Assembly: GCA_019454045.1 (NCBI GenBank) | Contig: SKCR01007813.1 | Span: 310,001 to 374,000, forward strand | Direction: 5' to 3' | Length of the DNA: 64,000 nucleotides | Source of the DNA: Zanthoxylum bungeanum | Taxonomy: Eukaryota; Streptophyta; Magnoliopsida; Sapindales; Rutaceae | In this document: piece by piece, positions 1 through 10,885 of the stretch | Layout: each line of letters begins with the position of its first letter | How positions within the stretch are numbered: the first letter of the stretch is position 1 | The notes under the pieces: model-generated | The model's input: the letters and a program-made list of their open reading frames with translations, nothing else | Databases searched by the model: none | What the model was told of the DNA's origin: nothing | Position numbers and translations under genes: made by a program

Positions 1-830
1 CACCAGAGTTCTAGCTACATTTAGATCTCATTTACTATATTTATGAAGTATTTTCTCAACATAATGAGCTTGAGATAATATGTATCCCTCTGATGTTCTA
101 GAAATTTTAATTCCTATAATCACATCATCCACTCCTAAATCTTTCATATCAAATTTGCTAGTCAAAGTTTTCTTGGTAGACTAATCATCTCATAATTACT
201 ACCAATTATGACCATATCATCTACATAGAGACACACAATGACATATCATTTTTTAGTTGACTTAGTGTACAGACACTTATCACACTCATTGATATTAGAT
301 CCACTCAATAATATTTCTTTGTCAAATTTCTCATGCTATTGTTTAGGTGCTTGTTTTAATCCGTACACTGATTTTACAAGTTTGCACAAGTCTTCTTCTT
401 ATCCAGGAATATTGAAACCTTTTGGTTGTTCCATGTAAATTTTCTCATCCAATTCACCATTTAAGAATGATGTCTTTATATCCATTTGATGTATTTCAGG
501 GCCAAATATAGTTGTTATGGTTATAAATATTCTTATTAAAGTGATATAAGTCACTGATGAATATGTATTAAAGTAATCAAGACCTTATTTTTGTCTATAA
601 CATTTTATGACAAGTCTTGCATTGTACTTATCTATATGGCTTCATATTCCATTTGAAAATCCATTTGTAGCCCAACGGCTTACAACTTGGAGGAAGATCA
701 ACCAACTCCCAAGTATGGTTTTGAAGGATATAATCAATCTCACTATTGATAGCCTCTTTCCATAAAGATGTCTCCAAAAAAAATACTTGCTTCTTTATAA
801 CTTTGAGGCCATTTTCTAACAAGTATATTA
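1..830 (-). pseudogene. Copia reverse transcriptase remnant (element H)
   Basis: Encodes pieces of an RNA-dependent DNA polymerase that would copy element RNA into DNA. Visible on the minus strand are the N-terminal block WKEAINSEIDYILQNHTWEL (about 690-760), the block MDIKTSFLNGELDEKIYM (about 435-490) and the catalytic box YVDDMVIIG (about 200-227). These come in the correct order but in different frames with stops between them, so no protein can be made. The C-terminal part and RNase H lie beyond the window edge. Confidence 0.85.
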
Positions 831-1129
831 GAAAAGCAGGTCCAAATGACTTAGATGTTCTTACTCTCTTACTACGTCTATGTTCATTTTCCTTAACATT
901 TTCATGTTTATCTAATTCTTGGTTAACTTGATCACTACTTGTAGCATATCAATTGTTCTTTTGAGAGACCATGTTCTTTTTTCTTTAAAAGGAAATATCT
1001 CTTCAAAGAATGTCACATTCATTGACTCAATTATCATATTTGGATTGATGTTAGGAATCTCAGATTTATGTACCAAGAATCGATACGTGCTATTATTTTG
1101 AGCACATTCAATGAATATACAGTCAACAA

Positions 1130-1849
1130 GTTTTTGTCATATTTTAACCTTCTTACGATTATGAACTATCACTTTGGCAAGACACCCCCACACTCTTAGG
1201 TTTAGGAACTATCACTTTGACAAGACACCCTCACACCTTTAGGTATTTGTAGGAAGGTGTCTGTTATTTCCACAATTCATATGGTGTCTTGTCCAATCTT
1301 TTATGAGGTAGTTTGTTTAGAACGTAGTTGGCGGAGAGCAAAGCCACCCTAATGGTTCTATGGTAAATGAGAGCTTGTCAACATGACATTCAATATTTCC
1401 TTCAAATTTAGTTTTTGTGTTATATAATCCCATTTTGTTGAGGTTAATAAGAAGCATTAGTTTCATGAATAATTCCATGATTGGAATAATATTCACCGAA
1501 TGGTGACACATATTCACCTCCCTTATCTCTCTTGATTATTTTAATTTTCTTGTCAAGTTGATTTTTAACTTCGTTCTTATGGTGTCCAAAGCTCTCAATA
1601 GTTTCATCTTTGCTCCTCAACAAATACACATAGCACAACATTCATATCACACACGTAGATGTGAAAAAGTTTCAAGAGTTCAGAACTTCGTTCTATGGAA
1701 TGAAATGATATTTTATTCATTTTTATTTCAACACATATTTCACATTTATGTTGGTTATCTATTGGAAATCTAGGTATAAGGTCCATTTTAATTAATTTAC
1801 GTATTGTATCATAATTAACATGCCCCAACCTACTATGTAACACCAATTT
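1130..1849 (-). pseudogene. Copia integrase and pre-integrase remnant (element H)
   Basis: Minus-strand fragments of the GAG-pre-integrase domain (HSRLGHVNYDT, then CEICVEIKMNK) are followed by integrase core pieces (YVYLLRSKDETIESF and KRDKGGEY, where the second catalytic Asp of the D,D35E core would lie) and a C-terminal piece (LNKLPHKRLDKTPYELWK). At least three frames are used and stops intervene. The family joins element DNA into the host chromosome; this copy cannot. Confidence 0.8.
1163..1245 (+). repeat. Tandem duplication of about 42 bp inside the H integrase remnant
   Basis: Two adjacent imperfect copies share the core AACTATCACTTTG, then CAAGACACCC. In the antisense pol reading the duplicated block would insert about 14 residues, so it arose after the element lost function or added to its loss. 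Confidence 0.6.
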
Positions 1850-4057
1850 TGTAACATCCCCATCTCAAAGATGCTACCGGCAGGTGACAGGTTACCATAT
1901 TACCCTCAACCTCTAACTAACTGACTGAATAACTGAACTCTACTGCTTTTCTTGTTATTTGACAATCACAAATCACATATTTACACTGGAGGACTACATG
2001 CCCAACTTAATTAATTAAACAACCATTGCTCCTTAGAACTCGGTGCTAGCCATATTAAACTATGGTAACTTTGACTTTGATAATTTTACGTAATGACTCT
2101 CAAGCAACTAACACATGACTTGTACTTTAACTCTTACAACCTTGATTTTAACTGATCTATATACCTCGAACTCGACTGCCATGTGGACCCAATAACCTTA
2201 GTGACTACCATCTGTATCCATCCTCTCAAGCTTGTCCTTTGAGCAGACCTGTAAAATAGAAAACACTAGAGAATATAGAGGGTTAGATCATTTGAACGAC
2301 CTAGTGAGTGGACAGTTTAAAACGAGAACTAAAATACTTTATGAAAATTTACTCTCTGAAACTGAAATCATCTCATTTTACAAGAAAACTAATCTTCCTT
2401 AAAAACTTTTTTTGTCTGAAAAATAAATCTCATTTTGCAAAAAAGAACTTTTTTGGAAACTTTTTTCATTTTATAAAAATCTGAGATCTCTCGTAAAACT
2501 AGTTATTTTTTAAACTATTTCATAAAACTGTTGTTTCTGAAAACCTCATCTAGAAAACAACTGATGGATGGGGTGTTACGTATCGATGTCCCCCCACACG
2601 CCTAATTAGTGCATCGGGGCATTATGTCTCGCCATCCCCCAAGTTACTTAACGAAAGATAGAAGCGTTAATCAATGTTGTCATTCTAGCCCTGAAACTAT
2701 GATCTAAGGGCGTCATATAACACCCTCCCATAGTCCTTAAACTACATGTGCACATATCTGATGTATCCGTCAATTCCAAAAGTCTCTGAGATTGAGTTTT
2801 TCTTCCAATCTATAAAAAAAGTCATAAAAGAAATCATCTCAAAGTATCAAAAGCATGATAACATTTCTCAACTGGTCCAAAATTTTTTTAACTCATCAAA
2901 ATATTTTGGCAAATTGGTCTCATCTCAAAGTATAACTTGAATATAAATGAAATCATATAACTTTATAAAATCAATAAAACATTATGAAAATAAATTATCC
3001 ACTCACAGTGCTATGGAAAATCGAGAGCGATTCACGGCGTGAGCGACCGTCTAGTACTTTGGCATCAAGCTAAAGTCCATACAATCGTTAGTTTCTATAA
3101 CTCGAAATATTTTCACATGGAATAAAAGAATATACAATGCATGGACACTTAATCTTGCTGAATATTGGAGATATCTATGGTATCTATGAATTTTACTGGC
3201 GTAGATTTGGAGTTATGCAAGTGTGGTAGCGGAAACTTAGATTCTACTAGTCACTGAGAATGCATTGTTTGACTCCTAACTTTGAAAATTCACTGTAACT
3301 AATTGAGAATGAATCAGGGCCTGAAATTTTAATAGAATGTTCCTTATTATAGCATAATCCTTCTATGACCATTCGAATATGCCACCCGAAGTTCAGACAT
3401 GATAATTGATAAGAACAACTAGTGAAGTTTTCGAGAACATATTACTGAAGCTTTAAAAAGAGAGAAAGCTAGAAGAAGTGTAGAACTAGAAAGTAAAAAA
3501 AGACGTATATGCTTAGATTTAATCGAGATAATAGATTGAGTAGAAACATAATTGATAGTAAAGAAAATGCATGAGCTTGTAGCAGTGAAGAGAATAGAAC
3601 AATGAGAAATAGACATAAGAATGTCAGATAGGCTTAAGTAAGGTTTCTTCCCTCCTCAGAGAACCCTATAAAGTAGATTCAATAATTTTCGATGTATGCA
3701 TAACAAGCTTTCTGAACGATAGAATATAGAGAGAAAAGTGAAGAAGCAAGAAATTTGATCTAGTTATGAAGATTCCTAATAAGTTTGAGATACCTAGGAG
3801 AACGTAAGGATTTCGAATACCCTAGTCTGGAATCAAGACTTAGTAAGACCAATATCATAAGAAGCAACAAATTGATTATATTAGCAAAGGATTCCAAAGT
3901 AGATGAAACCATAACTTGACAATTACCTGACCCCGTAGAGGTACTAGATAGGAAAATGTAATAGCATGGTCCATCTCATACATATTCAATGTCCTCTGTA
4001 ACTTCAAGCCTTCAGCAACTTCAAGCACCCCTCATCACCATCTTCAAGATTCTGCAA
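1850..4057. other. Unassigned non-coding stretch, LTR-like at its left end
   Basis: About 2.2 kb with no supportable coding region. It begins TGTAACATCCCC, a common style of plant gypsy LTR start, exactly where element H is cut off. It also contains a C-rich block (about 2588-2640). I could not find a matching end, a target duplication or a second copy in the window, so a solo LTR is only a possibility. The last part may be the leader of the Transposase_28 gene that follows. Confidence 0.4.
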
Positions 4058-5743
4058 GTAAGTTTATTTCTGACTTCTTCTCTCCTTATTTATACTTTCG
4101 CTTGCAATAATGAAAGTGGCCTGCTAATGTGGTTTGTTTGCATTTTGCTACTTGTTCTGAGTTTTCTTGTGTTAATGGAAGTATGAGGGGTGGGTTTACT
4201 TTTGGGTGGACATATTTTTTACTTTTGAGTGCATATATAAGTGTGTTCTTTCTGGGTTTTTTGATAGATATAGGAAACATGTGTTTCGGGAGTTCTCTAG
4301 GGTGTTATTTGCCTTGCATAATGCTTTGCATTTTACTGTTTTGCTATTTCTAAGATGCTTAGGGCCCCTTCCTAAGGTTAACCTCTTGGTAGAGACAATG
4401 ACATTGTAAACCCTATTTTCCACGTACACAACTCTACGAATTATATAACTAATTATAGAATTTTACTTTGAACTAACCTCCCTCATCGGGTCTTGTCTTG
4501 GCAGGAATGTCAGACTCAAAGACTTCCTCCCCTACTCCCCTCAATATCTTACCTCCTAAAGCGCCGCCCACGTGCCAGACTGTACATAGCTCAAGATCAT
4601 AAAGTCTCGACGACTACGAAAACACACCAACCATCTCTGGAGAGGAAGATCAGACTTACCAAAAATGGGTGCCCCTACCTGAGCCAAATCATCATCTCGA
4701 CTTCGTGAACCTGGATATGGATCGGGCTTCATCAATATCCGAGGCTGACTTGGTATGACTGAGGGAAAGGTTCAACAACCATAAGGCTATCACATTAAGT
4801 GTCCCAAGGGAATAGGATCAGGCGAGCCATCACTGCGATGATCAAGGGGTGCTCCGTACTGCCTTTTTTGACATGGGGTTACAATTGCCTATGTAGAAGT
4901 GTTTTGCGAAGATGCTGACATTAATGAATCTAGCCCCGTGCCAGCTAAATCTGAATGGATGAAAAATGATGTACTGCTTGTACGTGATCTAGAGCCGAGC
5001 CGGACTGGTAGAGCCATATTTCTCTGAACTGAACAGGTTACACCAGATGAATGCTAACCCAAAAGAATACAATGGTTGGTATTACCTCTAAACCCACTCA
5101 AGGGCCCCTCACATCATCACAAATCTTCCGGCCACCAACAAATGTTTTAAGGACAAGTGGTTATGGGCCCGGGGGAATGGGGAAGGCATCAGCGAGGCGA
5201 TAATGAGCGCATCACGGTTCTCCACATCTTCTGCAATTGAGGTAATGACTCATCCTCTAAACTCTCGTTGACTAGTTCAATATTTTACTAACTTCCGAGC
5301 TTTATACAGTTTGTTGAGGCGATCTCCCAAAAGTCCACCACGAGACCCGAGCCAGGGTAAAGAAGGCTTTTAAATTTGGGGGCCACTACAAGGACCTCGT
5401 CAACCATTTTACTCTTGCCGACTCAGGCCTCACCCGGAGCACTCCACCACCCCAGTCCAGTCAGACTGATATTTCTAACTGACCCACTAACTTCATGTTT
5501 GTTGTCTTATTATCTCATGTTTGTTCAAGTTGCCTTGTATTTTTCTTTTGCATGCTCTAAATATTTCCACTTGTTCGCAGATATGTCTGGATTCAAAAGC
5601 CAAATACAGATTTCTCGAAAGGCTATACGGGCTTCCCAGGGCCGGTCTAGCAGTGCCCGTCCTCAAGTCACTACCTTGATCCCGCCCCCTTTCCAGATCA
5701 AGAGGGGACCCAATTACTGGGGATCAACAACTTCCCCGAGGAT
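4058..5743 (+). pseudogene. Transposase_28-type retroelement gene, 5' exons (split by element G)
   Basis: A leader intron fits well: donor GTAAGT at 4058 and acceptor TTGGCAG ending at 4504, just before an ATG at 4507. The next exon (to 5241, donor GAG|GTAATG) reads as the plant family called 'putative gypsy type transposon' (Transposase_28), including FVNLDMDRASSISEADLV, SRAGLVEPYFSELNRLHQM, NPKEYNGWYYL and FKDKWLWARGN. Several in-frame stops interrupt it. A third exon from about 5310 carries a frameshift before GGHYKDLVNHFTLADSGLTR. A fourth starts at 5581 after TTGTTCGCAG. The frame continues beyond element G at 15425. The molecular role of this family is not firmly known; it occurs in large plant LTR elements. 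Confidence 0.7.
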
Positions 5744-5748
5744 GTAAG

Positions 5749-7729
5749 TGTTGGGTTTCTCTAAGGTCCCAATGATCAAATCAAGCAATGAAACATATGT
5801 GCGAATACTCAAAGAAGTTGCGGAATACTTACAATGATCGGTTGAGCGATGTGATGAACACAACACTCTTCTTATGCCCATTGAAGATCACGACTTTTGC
5901 AGAAATTTGGCCTCCAAATTTTCGGTCATGTCCTCCTCCAAGCTCCAAGCTTTGGCTAGTGATTCCATGCCCACTGGTGGGTTTCCCTATCACCTTCGTA
6001 TAGCTCCGAATGTGTGGTAGCACTTGGTAATTTTTGCCACAAAAATCACCTTATTCTCCCTTGTAAACTCTCGGCATTTGCAAGCCAAAAGAGAAAGAAA
6101 AGTGGTCCAAGACCGAGAAAGAGAAGAGAGGAATGAGAGAATGTGTATTAATTGATTTCCAAAATCAAAAGTCAAAATGATATACCAAATTCTAAAAAGG
6201 TATATGGCATTTTTCATTTAATTCTTACACATTTGGAGTGTAAAATAAGCCACCATCAATTCCTACACCAACTTCCATCACCTTAAAGGTGAATGAATGA
6301 ATAGTGATGTGACTTGATGCGACTTGTGGGCCCCACTCGATTTGAAATGCGAGCGGCCCCGCAAACACTCCCGGGCTCGAATTCGCTAATTCCGAATTAA
6401 CGAATTTTCCGTTGCGACGTATTTAAATAATTATGCCTAGCAAAATTACTATTCACATCGCTTACGAATTAATTCTAAATTAACTCGTTCGCCCGAATTA
6501 AAATCTAATTTTAATTCCGCGTCGAAATCCAATTTCGTATAATATATCGAATATATTATTTTATCGATTAATTCCAAATTAATCGTTTTCTCTCTTCAAT
6601 TAATATTTTATCCCAGATAAAATATCTCCTTAATTAATCCCAGATTAATTTTCTCTCTCATCTAATTAATCCCAGATTAATAAAGTGTGAGTCATACGTC
6701 ATCTGTGAATCTTCGGGAAGCGACCCATGAGATCCCCAGATATGTTGGCATTAAATCAGGTCGTCGGACTATCCGAACACGTAAGTACCTAGTTCTACAT
6801 TTTTACCGATTTACAAGACATGGTTGGCTTCTAGCAAAACATCATGCCTACCCAATTCTCCAGAAATATTCTTTCTGGAATATGTCATCTATATTAGGCA
6901 TAGTATACGTAGTATTGCGTATTACGATCCAGTATCGGATGTCACGTACAAGGCCTGGGGGTTGGAAATGTGTCTGCCCCGTACGAAGCACATATCGGAT
7001 CTCTGGTAACCAGTCTCTATAATCAGATAAACATGACCTAGTCATAATATCCCGATAGCTGCAGCATATAAGAGAACACGTTTTGTATCATACGTGATCA
7101 TCATCTCCACTATGAATGAAGTGATACTTCCATCTCGACATCACACCCAATACACTACGATTCTCAATATACCCAGAAGAGGCGTACACAGAACCTGTTA
7201 AAGCCTTGGACGACCAAAACCAAAGTATATTGATTGTCGCAAGTATTAGCGGTGTAAGTCTCATGTTAAGACCAAATACACATACCCTGATTTGGACTTC
7301 CATAGACACATAGTCATACTACCAATGGAATTCCGAGGGGTCTATCCAGAGCGAAGCTGTTTTCCGTACCATCGGTAAAAACAAACCTCCTACTACACTT
7401 GCATGAGTATCCTATACCCAAATATATGAGAACTATGTCGTTATGCTCCCACAACGCGCACAAGTGTAATACTAGTCTATTTCGCATTATCGATGTCCAA
7501 TCTCGTTAATACAACGACTAGGGATATTTAATGATTAAACCTTTATGGATTGATACTGTCTCATATCATCTCAATCCGGAACTAATCATATGGACCTTCT
7601 ATCATTTATCCATCTTGGTAATCTAATTACAAATGATGGAAGAGCAATTTCCTTTGTCACATAGTTAATTTGTACAATAACACCATGATCTGTACAAATA
7701 GTGATGCTATGGGCCATAACTGTCCAACA
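5749..7729 (-). repeat. 3' LTR of element G
   Basis: 1981 bp, read on the minus strand from TGTTGGACAGTTATGG to GAAACCCAACA. It matches the other G LTR closely over most of its length but holds a segment of about 130 bp (roughly 7530-7675) that the other copy lacks. Near the LTR 3' end the minus strand carries GTAAGT (5827-5832), the same kind of splice-donor consensus seen in the other LTR families of the window. Confidence 0.92.
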
Positions 7730-7742
7730 ATCTCCCACTTGG
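7730..7742 (-). promoter_or_regulatory. Polypurine tract of element G
   Basis: Minus-strand CCAAGTGGGAGAT abuts the 3' LTR. This is the usual copia plus-strand DNA primer site, and it sets the element's orientation. Confidence 0.85.
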
Positions 7743-7949
7743 CCTATAGCCAATGGCTCAAGTGTCCAACACCCGAACTATGTACGGTTCGCTCAAATTT
7801 CTACTGAGAAAATGCTTTCGTCAGCGGATTTGCATAATTATCATCTGATGCGATTTATTCGATCATCACATCGCCACGATGTATGATCCGAACTAATCAG
7901 ATGTATAATTGAAGTATATATCTAGATCGTTGATGAGACCATTAATTCT

Positions 7950-9202
7950 TTAGCCTGCGCTGTAGCCTAGCTCAGCTGCTAACAGAACTATATCTAATCT
8001 AATTATATTATTATCAATCCAGAAGGCTTCTATTGCTGCCTCAGCTGCAGCAATAATCCACTTTTGTTGTTTATTCGGTAACAATATCTTGCATGGAAGA
8101 TTTCCAGCTCACTGTTCCGTTATTCAAACTTTATAGTACCATTGTCACGACTTATAGTCGTTTTTGTCGGTTTAGGAAACTTGCAATAGTGATCCCAGTC
8201 ACTTCAAGTTCTCATTCTCCATAGTATAAGATAGCATCCTTAGTTCCTCAAAGATACTTAAGGATGTTCTTAACATCAATTCAGTGATTATCACTTGGAT
8301 TGGCCTGATTGTGACTCCATATGCTCAAAGCATATGAGACACCAGGTCGCGTACATTTATTTCAATGTACGAGTTCTCGGAGAGTATTAACAACTTTAAA
8401 TCTATCCAGTAGATCTTTATCCTAGAATAAATGTTGTTTCTCCCAAGAATTCTACGGGTAATTTTTCATGAAAGTCAAGCTTTCACCGATTGTTTTATGG
8501 GAATTATCATTGTTTAGGACATTCACTGTCAGTGCGCTCCCACTAACCTCCTTATATACACAAGAATCATTTTCGTTTTTGAATTAAATCATACACCATT
8601 ATGATTACATCAAAATGATAATTCAAGAACGCTATACTTGCTACAATCCATCCATAGATCGAATTAACCCGCAAACCTGTTTACTAGTTTTGGTACGACA
8701 AAACCGTCAGGATGTTGTAAACATCCTCCAAAAGGTTTCCATTAAGGAAAGTGGTTTTGACGTTCCAGCTGCCATATTTCATAAATGAAACATGCAGCAT
8801 CAGCAAGCATTATCCAAATGGATTTAACAATGGCAACTGGTAAAAGGTTTCGTCGTAATCGATACAATGTTGATAATGATACCTTTTCGCTACAAGCCTA
8901 GCTTAGTACATTGGTATGTTCCTTCCATGTATGTCTTCCTTGAAGACTTATATAGTACCAATAGGCACAATGCCTTTCGGTACATCAACTAGTATCCAAA
9001 CTTGGTTGATATACATGGAATCCATTTCGGACATCATGGCACTTTGCCATAATAGGGAGTCGATACCTTGTATCACTTCCTCATACGTAGTCAGTTCGTA
9101 TTCCTCAATAAGATTGACATCTTTATGAGGTGAGATCAGAAACCCATACCTCCCAGGTTGTTTTCTGACTCTCTCCGACTTACGCGGTTCTTGTGTATTC
9201 AA
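7950..9202 (-). pseudogene. Reverse transcriptase / RNase H remnant (element G)
   Basis: Minus strand. The N-terminal block reads KSERVRKQPGRYGF, then WQSAMMSEMDSMYINQVW and GIVPIGTI (8948-9202). Weaker pieces follow at lower coordinates, including a YEIWQLDVKTAFLNG-like stretch (about 8735-8800). An RNase H piece reads WIIAAAEAAIEAFWIDN (about 7990-8070). A clear YVDD box was not found. Frames change repeatedly, so no enzyme is encoded. Confidence 0.75.
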
Positions 9203-9779
9203 AGATTATTGGTATAGTTTCATCCTTGATGAACTATTTATGTTCCATTAAGGAATCGGTGTCTGGAACAGTATTACTCCGATTTTCATCGAGTTTTACT
9301 TTCCTCCCACTTACCACTGCATATAGGTATTCCTCTTAGGAAAACCGCATGGCGAGCAACAATTACATTGTTCTCTTGTGAGTTGTATAAGTACTATACT
9401 TTGGTTTCCCTAGGATAACCTACAACTAAGGCACTTATCCGATTTGGGTTCTAGTTTGGTATCATCCAAACATATGCCCAACATTCCCAAATCTACAGGA
9501 ATGAGAAACCGGTTTCTTTCCTGTTCATATCTAATATGAAGTCTGTCTAACAGATTTTTATGGAATCTTATTCTAAATAAGTCTTGCACTGTTTATGCGT
9601 ATCCGTTGAAGGAAATGGTAGCTCAGAGCACTCATGATTAACCTTATCATGTCCAATAAAATTTGGTTTTTCAGTTCGGACACACCGTCAAATTGACGTG
9701 TTCCGGGAGGAGTCCTCATTGAAAGAATACTATACTCTTTCAAGTATTTGAGAAACTTATTGCTTAAGTATTTTCATCA

Positions 9780-10060
9780 TGGTCAACCGTGATGGTTTTA
9801 ATACTATAGCCGATTTATTTGTCTACTTCGTGTCGAAATTCTTTGAAAGTTTCCGATTCGTGTTTCAAAAGAAACACATAACCATAACGCGATGCCACAT
9901 CCTTAAAGGTCACGAAACATTCATATCCACCTCTAGCCTAGCTAGATATGGGCCCACTTACGTCACTATGAAAAGGGCTAACAGATCGGTGGCACTTGCA
10001 CTTTTACCAAGTAAAGGTGTTATAGGCACTTTGCCTAATAAACTAGATTCGTAGACATTA
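9780..10060 (-). pseudogene. Integrase core remnant (element G)
   Basis: Minus-strand reading includes the pattern HVSGP, GGYECFVTFKD, SRYGYVFLLKHESETFKEF and FRHEVDK, which corresponds to the first half of the copia integrase core. The residue expected to be the first catalytic Asp is not intact, and stops separate this block from the rest of the domain. Confidence 0.75.
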
Positions 10061-10575
10061 TTTGAATATAATCAAATCTGTCCTAGTATCCACTCTTCAA
10101 AAGTGTGGATATACGAGTCTTGTTTAATGTGTCCCAGACAACAATGCCACATTTAAGTCTCAACTGATTAATTCAGTTTGAGCTATTAGTTTGTCATATA
10201 ATATGTTTGAGATTTATTTATATTCAAAGTATAAATACTGTTATTCACATCTAATGTGTTTATCTCAATATCATCTTTATAAAATAAAACACTTTAGTGT
10301 TCTAGAATATAAAGGTATACCCGCAACGGGTTAAACCCTGATATAGAGATAATGTTCCTAGTCAAACTAGTTACACTGTAACAGTTTCCTAATTTTAAGT
10401 ACACACCCGAAGGGTAGTTCCTAAACTTAGGTTTCTATGGTTAAAACAGCGACAGTTGTCCCGTTTTCAATTCGCAGATCAATCTCATATGAAGTCAGTA
10501 TCCTGCTTACAACAGATTCTGCACAACAGTACATATTTATATACCACATTTAGTATCTAAAATCCAATTTTAATA

Positions 10576-10885
10576 CTAGCAGTGAACATCTTTATGACAA
10601 ACATATTTAAAGTCGGAGCCTTGCACCGTCTTCACTTCCTTCATGTCTGCCTTATCCATACGGCAGTCACGCTTCCTTCTCCCCGTTTGCCATAATTTAG
10701 CCAGACATTTTGGGATATGTCCTTTGTCTTCCCAGAAGATTATAATGACTTTGCCTTTGCCCATTTTCCACGCTCCAGAAGCCTTTGGCCAAGCCTTGGC
10801 CTTCTTGAATGTCGAAGTAAGATGCGCCTTGCGCTTCTCGCCTTATTGCAAACTTTGTCTTTGTCTCCTTGAGTATAGCCATTAA
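10576..10885 (-). pseudogene. Gag C-terminus with degraded zinc knuckle (element G)
   Basis: Two overlapping minus-strand frames carry a basic region and a decayed CCHC knuckle (DKGHIPKCLAK where CxxCxxxGHxxxxC is expected). Its position upstream of integrase fits the end of gag. The remainder of gag, towards about 11.7 kb, is too eroded to delimit. Confidence 0.5.

Larger units (their letters stand above)
1..1849 (-). mobile_element. Decayed Ty1-copia retrotransposon H (pol part only)
   Basis: Minus-strand remains of a copia pol gene, read from right to left: GAG-pre-integrase, integrase, then reverse transcriptase running out of the left window edge. Every domain is split by frameshifts and stops, so this is an old copy. 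No LTR, primer site or gag is visible. The element is cut off at the right, where the pre-integrase motif meets unrelated sequence starting TGTAACATCCCC, which resembles the start of another plant LTR. The domain order integrase before reverse transcriptase defines copia rather than gypsy. Confidence 0.85.

Noticed and set aside
1850..4057. Solo gypsy LTR beginning TGTAACATCCCC
   Set aside because: The start looks right and truncates element H, but no end, target duplication or second copy could be found, so it is recorded only as unassigned sequence.
4129..4353. Small hydrophobic membrane protein frames near 4.0-4.35 kb
   Set aside because: They fall in the leader intron of the Transposase_28 gene; T-rich sequence gives hydrophobic translations by composition alone.
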